Shown: positions 59,368 through 64,000 of the stretch, piece by piece
Layout: each line of letters begins with the position of its first letter
Numbering within the stretch: the stretch's first letter is position 1
Source of the DNA: Lentisphaeria bacterium
GTDB lineage: Bacteria; Verrucomicrobiota; Lentisphaeria; Victivallales; Victivallaceae
NCBI GenBank assembly: GCA_017450705.1
Contig: JAFSTC010000001.1
Span: 34,653 to 98,652, forward strand
Direction: 5' to 3'
Length of the DNA stretch: 64,000 bases
Translations under genes and position numbers: made by a program
Notes under the pieces: generated by a model
What the model was told of the DNA's origin: nothing
Database searches by the model: none
What the model saw: the letters and a program-made list of their open reading frames with translations, nothing else

Positions 59368-60137
59368 TGGACGCGACACCGCATTGGAGTTACAGTGCTC
59401 TCAACACCTACCTTCAGTGCCCCATGAAGTACGCGTTTCGCTACATCGAACACGCTCCGGAGGAACGCTCCGGGGCGTGTTTCGCCTTCGGGCGGGCGTT
59501 TCATGCGGTGCTGTCGGAACGGGCGATCCGGGGATCGGAGTTCACGCTGGATGACGCGAAGGAGAATTTTTTCGCGGTCTTCAAAGCCGAGACCGAAGCG
59601 GCAGGTCCGGCCCTCACCTACAAGCCGGACGAGACCTTCGACGGCTGTGTCGCCAAGGCGGGCGATATGCTCTCCGTGGCGCTGGAGAACTGGCAGGACG
59701 ACTACACGGTGAAAAGCGTGGCCGAGTCCTTCTCCGTCACCATCCCCGGTGTGGAGAGGCCCTTGATCGGCGAGTTCGATCTGGTGGTGGAGGAAGGCGA
59801 CAAGGAGCCTTGTATCGTGGACTGGAAGACCAGCGGTTCCCGGTGGCCAGCCGGTAAGGCCGATTTCGAGCGACAGGCAACGGCGTATTGCTATGCCTAC
59901 CGCGCCAAGTATCAGCACACGCCGCTCTTCCGGTACGACGTCTACACCAAGGCCAAAGTGCCCCAGGTGGGAAACTGGTACACGGTGCGGACTGGGGACG
60001 AGCTAACCCGTTTCGCGGAACTCTGCCGTCAGGTGGAGCGCTGCGTCAACGCGGAAGCCTTCTACCGCAACGAAAGCCAGATGAACTGCGGCGACTGTCC
60101 CTATCGCGATCGGTGCCGCAAAGGAGGTGTCAAATGA
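59367..60137 (+). CDS. PD-(D/E)XK nuclease with four-Cys cluster (Cas4/AddB-like)
   Basis: The 256-residue product has the RecB-like nuclease core: Phe-His-Ala-Val-Leu near 50, Asp138 in Gly-Glu-Phe-Asp-Leu-Val, Asp152-Trp-Lys154 as the D-x-K step, and Gln-Ala-Thr-Ala-Tyr-Cys-Tyr-Ala as motif QxxxY. Cys18 pairs in sequence with a C-terminal trio Cys241, Cys244 and Cys250, the arrangement of the [4Fe-4S] cluster in Cas4 and AddB. It should be an exonuclease acting on DNA ends. Start and stop both overlap neighbours by one to four bases. The clamp-like protein upstream could be its tether. Confidence 0.85.
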   Translation: MDATPHWSYSALNTYLQCPMKYAFRYIEHAPEERSGACFAFGRAFHAVLSERAIRGSEFTLDDAKENFFAVFKAETEAAGPALTYKPDETFDGCVAKAGDMLSVALENWQDDYTVKSVAESFSVTIPGVERPLIGEFDLVVEEGDKEPCIVDWKTSGSRWPAGKADFERQATAYCYAYRAKYQHTPLFRYDVYTKAKVPQVGNWYTVRTGDELTRFAELCRQVERCVNAEAFYRNESQMNCGDCPYRDRCRKGGVK

Positions 60138-60862
60138 GCCTGATGATGTGCAATGGAAAGTTCGTGGGGCGTGAAGAGATCGCCAACGTGCCGACCCCTG
60201 CGGGTACGGCGAGCTGGCATCCCGTGGCCCATGCGGACGTGATCGCCGCCGTGGCCGAAGCGGTCAGGGCAAAGAACTGGCAGATCCTCGACGAGCAGTA
60301 CGGTCTCGCCCGCGAGGGTCAGCGGATGTTCGGCGTCATGCGGATCAACCGGAGCAGTTCTCCGGAGTGGTCCAGATGCATCGGCATCCGCAACAGTCAC
60401 GATCAAAGTCTGGCCGTAGGATTGGCCGCGGGCATCTCCGTGATGTGCTGTTCGAACCTCGCGTTCGGGGGGACGATGGTGCTTCATCGACGCCATACGA
60501 GCCGCATCAAGTTGGGCGATCTGGTGGTGGAAGCGGTGGAAGAGTTGGAGATGGAATTTCTCAACCTCGAAACCGTCTCCGAGGATCTGAAACTCCATGA
60601 GGTGCGCCCCGACGAAGCGCGGGCGGTGATCGTGAGAGCAGCCGAGGTCGGAGCCGTCAACAGCTGCGACATCGTGCCGATCTTCCGGGAATTTCAGAAA
60701 CCCTGTCACGAGGAGTTCGCCGACCCGACCCGCTGGAGTTTGCTCAACGCCTTCACCGAGCACGCGAAAAAGTATAGTCCGGGCCGGGCCGACATCTGCT
60801 ATCGCGGACTCACGCGGCTTTTCGGCCTCGACGGCAATCGGCCGGAATTATGGACCCGTTGA
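60134..60862 (+). CDS. DUF932 family protein
   Basis: The 242-residue product matches DUF932, common on plasmids and phages: Ile-Arg-Asn-Ser-His-Asp-Gln-Ser-Leu-Ala-Val-Gly-Leu-Ala-Ala-Gly, then Cys-Ser-Asn-Leu-Ala-Phe-Gly-Gly. The family has no proven function. It starts at ATG 60134, overlapping the nuclease stop (ATGA), with AAGGAGGTG seven bases upstream. Its position between a nuclease and zinc-ribbon genes fits DNA processing or counter-defence. Confidence 0.78.
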   Translation: MSLMMCNGKFVGREEIANVPTPAGTASWHPVAHADVIAAVAEAVRAKNWQILDEQYGLAREGQRMFGVMRINRSSSPEWSRCIGIRNSHDQSLAVGLAAGISVMCCSNLAFGGTMVLHRRHTSRIKLGDLVVEAVEELEMEFLNLETVSEDLKLHEVRPDEARAVIVRAAEVGAVNSCDIVPIFREFQKPCHEEFADPTRWSLLNAFTEHAKKYSPGRADICYRGLTRLFGLDGNRPELWTR

Positions 60863-60922
60863 ACCGGGGGCACCACCACGCTTCGGAGGAGACGGTGCGA
60901 ACTCCGAAGTATCCCCAGCACC

Positions 60923-60955
60923 CCGGAGGCCGAAACACGCCTCCGGTATTTTTTC
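60923..60955 (+). terminator. intrinsic terminator after the DUF932 gene
   Basis: CCGGAGGC (60923-60930) pairs with GCCTCCGG (60939-60946), followed by TATTTTTTC. A second hairpin, CTTCGGA/TCCGAAG, lies just upstream. Confidence 0.7.
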
Positions 60956-60982
60956 AACCCCATATACAGAAAGGAATTATTT

Positions 60983-61447
60983 ATGGGACTTGACGTTTAT
61001 TTGTCGAAAAAGACCTTCATCGGCGCCATGTTCAAATCGTCGGAGGTCAGCGGAACGATCCTCCTCACCAAGAAGGGAAAAACCATCCCGATCAGGCCGG
61101 AGCGAGTGCAGTACGTGACCGAGGACGTCTACCACGGGTGCAAGACCTACTGGCTTCAGGACTGGCTCAACCGCGAACTCCCCGAAGTGCCGGGCAACGC
61201 GGAAGAGCGCGAGATCGACGACGACGTGGTGGATCGCCTTCACCAAGCCTGCGTCGAGGTTCTGGCGCATCGGAACAAGCCCGATTTCAGGGAGGTCTGC
61301 AAGGAAAAACTCCGCTGTCTCCTGAAGCCGGACATCAGCCATGAAGCGCTGGAGCAGTTTCTTCATGAAGTGGAAATGCTGGCTCAAGCGACCTCTCCGG
61401 AAGAAAAGACGGACGACGCGGTGTTCGCCGTGTCGCTCTCGTGGTAA
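60983..61447 (+). CDS. hypothetical protein of the clamp-nuclease cluster
   Basis: The 154-residue product begins Met-Gly-Leu-Asp-Val-Tyr-Leu, a start shared by several uncharacterised plasmid/phage proteins. A beta-rich N-terminal part (10-60) is followed by a long helical part (60-140). There are no catalytic motifs that I recognise. It has an AAAGGAATT ribosome site and follows the terminator at 60923. Confidence 0.55.
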   Translation: MGLDVYLSKKTFIGAMFKSSEVSGTILLTKKGKTIPIRPERVQYVTEDVYHGCKTYWLQDWLNRELPEVPGNAEEREIDDDVVDRLHQACVEVLAHRNKPDFREVCKEKLRCLLKPDISHEALEQFLHEVEMLAQATSPEEKTDDAVFAVSLSW

Positions 61448-61458
61448 GGAGGTGGTCT

Positions 61459-61743
61459 ATGGACTGTCCTCGCTGCAACGGGAAAGCCTATCCCGTCAAT
61501 ACGGTCCGCGGCCCGGCAACGGTCATCGGAACCGGTGCGGGCGGTTACGTCGCCGCTACCGCCGGAGCCAAGACCGGAGCCATTGTCGGAAGCCTGCTGT
61601 TCCCTGGTATCGGTACTCTTCTGGGCATCCTCGTGGGTGCCGCGGGTGGAGCCGTCGCCGGGAACACGGTCGGCAAGCTCGTTGACGAAAACGTGATCCG
61701 CAACTGGAAATGCCCTGACTGCGGGTACATCTGGAGGATGTGA
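61459..61743 (+). CDS. zinc-ribbon / glycine-zipper protein
   Basis: The 94-residue product has Cys-Pro-Arg-Cys at residues 3-6 and Cys-Pro-Asp-Cys-Gly at 83-87, together a split zinc ribbon. Between them is a Gly/Ala-rich zipper (about 18-70, repeats such as Gly-Ala-Gly-Gly and Gly-Thr-Leu-Leu-Gly) able to insert in a membrane or oligomerise. A DNA-entry or membrane-perforation role is possible. The start at 61459 follows AAGGAGGTGG. Confidence 0.65.
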   Translation: MDCPRCNGKAYPVNTVRGPATVIGTGAGGYVAATAGAKTGAIVGSLLFPGIGTLLGILVGAAGGAVAGNTVGKLVDENVIRNWKCPDCGYIWRM

Positions 61744-61829
61744 TGGAACGCTGCCCTGTCTGCGGCTCCGACGACGTGATCGAATGGGACGACGGTTACA
61801 TCTGCCGTGACTGCGGGACCGAGTTTTAA
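61743..61829 (+). CDS. 28-residue zinc-ribbon microprotein
   Basis: The frame overlaps the previous stop (TGATG) and encodes 28 residues with Cys-Pro-Val-Cys-Gly (4-8) and Cys-Arg-Asp-Cys-Gly (21-25), a complete four-cysteine zinc ribbon and nothing else. Translational coupling, the intact knuckles and the terminator after it support a real gene. Function unknown. Confidence 0.55.
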   Translation: MERCPVCGSDDVIEWDDGYICRDCGTEF

Positions 61830-61842
61830 GCAACTCCGGTCC

Positions 61843-61868
61843 AATCCCCCCTCATCGGGGGATTTTTT
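61843..61868 (+). terminator. intrinsic terminator ending the clamp-nuclease cluster
   Basis: AATCCCCC (61843-61850) pairs with GGGGGATT (61857-61864), followed by a T run. Confidence 0.75.
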
Positions 61869-62070
61869 TGCCGCAACTGGATCTGAGCCGTGCCGTAAGA
61901 TCTCTGATGCCAGTCCCCGGGGATGTGCTACGGGGCTGGTCGAACTCAGGAAGCGCGCCAGCCAGACCCCCAGATCATTTTGATTGCCCTCGTCGATATG
62001 AACGGTGCCGGCGACCAAGTAAGGCATCGCGGAATACCTCTGCCATAGTCTCGGGATGACAGCCGCAGAG

Positions 62071-63657
62071 TCACAGGAGTTCTTCTTTGAGCCAGTCGGT
62101 CAGCTGCCCCTTTTCGGAGTCGAAATTGGCGCCGATGAGCATGATGCGCTTGCCGCGATTCAGAAATTTCGTGGCGTAGTGCTTGGCTTTGATCTGCCGC
62201 ATCGCCTCCTCTGCGGTCTTGTCCATCTTCAACTCGATCACGTAGATCCATTCACCGGCGCAGAAAACGAGATCAATCCGGCCTTCGTTGGTGTGGTGTT
62301 CCGCTTCGATGAAGAAGTGCAGCATCATGAAAATAACGTAGATGACGGTCTGGTAGTCGTGCTCCTGCTTCCCTCGCATATTGTACGGGATGGCAGCAAA
62401 GAGAACCTGAAGCCGTTTCATGAAACCGTCCGCATTGCCGCTGCCGATCTCCCGGATCAGTTCCCGTATCAGCCGCTGGGATTGATCCGTCTGGACGTTG
62501 GCGTAGTATTTCAGCAGATGGTCGTTGAAGGAACTCTTGACCTCGTGATTCGGGAAGACCAGAGAATATTCGGTATTCTGCACTTTGGTGTAGGGAACCG
62601 GGACCTTTACGGTTTTTCCAATGGTCAGATAGCCCGTCTGATACAGCAGGGTCTTCGGGTTGAGCTGGTCGATTTCAAAGGCCTCGAAGAAGGCTGTCGA
62701 TACGGTGGACTCCAACGCCTCTGGCAGATCGAAATGCTGTTGCTTCATAAGTTCGAAGAGCAGACTGGCCGTACCGGTCGAAAACCAGTAATTATCGAAC
62801 TTGCCGTTGTTGATGAAGAAGTTGGCCAGCGACACCGGATTGTAGACGGTCTCCGCCCCTCCCTCAAAGCGATAGCCGTCATACCAGTTCTTGATCTCGG
62901 CCAGCAGATCCTTGTGAGAAAGGCCCAAATGCGGTTCGACTGACGCGATCCACTCTTTGAATGAACTCTCGAATTCGTCCTGCGTGTAACCGAGCATAGT
63001 TGCGTAACGGGCATCCATGGTGATGTCCGTCAAATTGTTCAGGTCGGAGAAGAGAGAGACATGGCAGAATTTACTGACTCCGGTGACGAAGAGAAGACGC
63101 TCCTGACTGTTACGGTCTTTCAGCACGCTGTAAAACCCTTTCAAACACCGCTGGATCTCTTTGATGTGCGGGTTTGTGATGTTGTCGAGGATCGGTTTAT
63201 CATACTCGTCGACCAGAATCACCACCTGTCCGCTCCGCTCAGCGAGTTTGTCGATCAACGCTCCGAAACAAGTCCCGGGGGTGCTGTCCGGCAAAGTCAC
63301 CGAGTGTTCCTGCGCCAGTTTCCGGAGTTTTTCCATCAGGTATCGGGGAAGCTCCCGTTCCGCATCGGAAACCACATTGTAATCGCCGAAACTCAGATGA
63401 ATGACCGGATACGGTTTCCAGTCATAAGGCTTGTCATAAATAGCCAGCCCGTTGAAGAGTTCTTTTTTGCCCTCGAAAACAGCCTTCAGGGTGGAAACGG
63501 TCAGCGATTTGCCGAAGCGGCGGGGACGCGACAGAAAATAGGATTCTCCGGCAGGATTGATTAGCTGCCAGATGTATTCGGTCTTGTCGACGTAAAGATA
63601 CCCCTCGCGGCGCAGTTTCTCGAAACTGTAGACGCTGGCTGTGAGATTCTGTTTCAT
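62071..63657 (-). CDS. AAA ATPase-like / PD-(D/E)XK nuclease (DUF1703-type)
   Basis: The 528-residue product has an AAA-like N-terminal domain with Arg-Pro-Arg-Arg-Phe-Gly-Lys-Ser (Walker A) and Val-Val-Ile-Leu-Val-Asp-Glu-Tyr-Asp (Walker B). A C-terminal nuclease domain has Gly-Arg-Ile-Asp-Leu-Val and Val-Ile-Glu-Leu-Lys (D...ExK). This combined family is common in gut anaerobes, often in several copies, and is thought to act on DNA; a defence or element-maintenance role has been suggested for the family but is not proven. The start at 63657 follows AAGGAG. Confidence 0.83.
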   Translation of the reverse strand: MKQNLTASVYSFEKLRREGYLYVDKTEYIWQLINPAGESYFLSRPRRFGKSLTVSTLKAVFEGKKELFNGLAIYDKPYDWKPYPVIHLSFGDYNVVSDAERELPRYLMEKLRKLAQEHSVTLPDSTPGTCFGALIDKLAERSGQVVILVDEYDKPILDNITNPHIKEIQRCLKGFYSVLKDRNSQERLLFVTGVSKFCHVSLFSDLNNLTDITMDARYATMLGYTQDEFESSFKEWIASVEPHLGLSHKDLLAEIKNWYDGYRFEGGAETVYNPVSLANFFINNGKFDNYWFSTGTASLLFELMKQQHFDLPEALESTVSTAFFEAFEIDQLNPKTLLYQTGYLTIGKTVKVPVPYTKVQNTEYSLVFPNHEVKSSFNDHLLKYYANVQTDQSQRLIRELIREIGSGNADGFMKRLQVLFAAIPYNMRGKQEHDYQTVIYVIFMMLHFFIEAEHHTNEGRIDLVFCAGEWIYVIELKMDKTAEEAMRQIKAKHYATKFLNRGKRIMLIGANFDSEKGQLTDWLKEELL

Positions 63658-63675
63658 AAGGCTCCTTCCCTTCAC

Positions 63676-63803
63676 CTATAATTTATACGCGGCCCGGCTT
63701 TTTTCAAGTCCGGATCGGAAAAAGACCGGGCTTTCTTTACATATTCAAACGGATGTATCGGTCTGATTCACGGGGCAGATCTGAAAAAGGGGATATCTTA
63801 CGT
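63676..63803. other. noncoding start of the right-edge region
   Basis: No gene is seen in this 128-base stretch. It carries the upstream region of the DUF1703-type gene. Confidence 0.4.
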
Positions 63804-63832
63804 TTGCAAAACGGAGAAGACAGCTGTATATT
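63804..63832 (+). promoter_or_regulatory. plus-strand promoter near the right edge
   Basis: TTGCAA (63804-63809), 17 bases, TATATT (63827-63832). No protein starts shortly after it. Confidence 0.5.
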
Positions 63833-63838
63833 ATCCCG

Positions 63839-63900
63839 TCACCGGATTATCAGGGAGCGGGTTTGGCTCCCGATTCGGGAGATGGCTGATTGGCATTCAA
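63839..63900 (+). ncRNA. candidate structured RNA or leader with two alternative hairpins
   Basis: After the promoter at 63804, GGGAGC can pair with GCTCCC, and CTCCCG (overlapping it) can pair with CGGGAG, so the two stems exclude each other. No tRNA fold could be built. It may be a leader of the next gene. Confidence 0.3.
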
Positions 63901-64000
63901 AACACTTCCCCATTTTTTCCCCATGAGAGGGTAAAAATCCCCCGAAAGTTCCCCAAAAAGGAAAATTCGGCGTTCTACGGGAGAAGTGCTATAACGTGCC
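63900..64000 (+). repeat. second copy of integrase-upstream sequence motifs (window edge)
   Basis: ACTTCCCCATTTTT (63902-63915), a second TCCCCAT, a GTTCCCCAAAA copy and, at the edge, GTGCTATAACGTGCC match motifs found at 17409-17476 upstream of the first integrase. An integrase gene probably begins just beyond the window. Confidence 0.5.

Noticed and set aside
63839..63900. tRNA gene as attachment site at the right edge
   Set aside because: The anticodon-loop position 33 is not T, no T-loop TTCRA is found and no CCA end exists, so no cloverleaf can be drawn.

Overview
The window is GC-rich bacterial DNA, about 64 kb, and its gene content points to a Lentisphaerota (Victivallis-like) bacterium or a close relative in the PVC group. 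The signs are a DUF1559 protein with a type II pseudopilin N-terminus (41320-42138), large secreted carbohydrate-active-looking proteins, AIDA-type repeats without a barrel, and an SSS transporter set among glycosidase-like genes. This is an inference from gene families; there is no rRNA in the window. Several genes share a readable promoter form, TTGAAA/TTGCAT - 16 to 17 bp - TAcATT/TATATT.

Region 1 (1-17300) is chromosomal. It holds the end of a Gfo/Idh/MocA oxidoreductase, a small PQ-loop-like membrane protein, a lipocalin lipoprotein, a TolC-family lipoprotein with a Lys/Ala-rich tail, and an overlapping trio: peptide deformylase, a membrane protein and a CDC123/D123-like ATP-grasp protein. 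Then come a minus-strand creatininase/glycosidase-like pair, an exported alpha/beta hydrolase, two tandem paralogous membrane hybrid histidine kinases, and an AIDA-repeat/FG-GAP protein.

Region 2 (17301-30190) begins at tRNA-Leu(CAA) and is an integrated mobile element. A tyrosine recombinase is followed by an unknown AT-rich cargo gene on the opposite strand, an excisionase-like HTH protein and a replication block. That block includes a RecA/KaiC-like protein with a degenerate P-loop and an intact SF3 (D5-like) helicase. After it come a UvrD-like helicase whose motif II is degenerate, an inovirus Gp2/YagK-like protein and a small acidic protein. No capsid or conjugation genes are visible, so it looks satellite- or IME-like.

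Region 3 (30275-57300) is a carbohydrate-scavenging region, nearly all on the minus strand. The first part has a serine hydrolase, a DMT transporter, an SSS symporter, a LamG plus transglutaminase-like giant, a beta-helix protein, the pseudopilin-like protein and two TIM-barrel glycosidase-like proteins, with a divergent AraC regulator. Next are two tightly packed operons: RraA-like / Zn-ADH / KduD-like SDR / 2-hydroxyacid dehydrogenase, and SDR / UlaG-like MBL / Zn-ADH / cupin / DeoC / ribokinase / GH105 / GH105. Together they fit uptake and catabolism of unsaturated uronic-acid oligosaccharides or related sugars.

Region 4 (57400-61870) is a compact plus-strand plasmid/phage-like module. It has a sliding-clamp-like protein fused to a coiled-coil gene, a small unknown protein, a Cas4/AddB-like PD-(D/E)XK nuclease with four Cys, a DUF932 protein, an unknown protein, a zinc-ribbon/glycine-zipper protein and a 28-residue zinc ribbon. 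Hairpin/T-tract leaders repeat between its genes. An AAA/PD-(D/E)XK (DUF1703) gene follows on the minus strand. The last 200 bases resemble the region upstream of the first integrase, so another integrase probably starts just outside the window.
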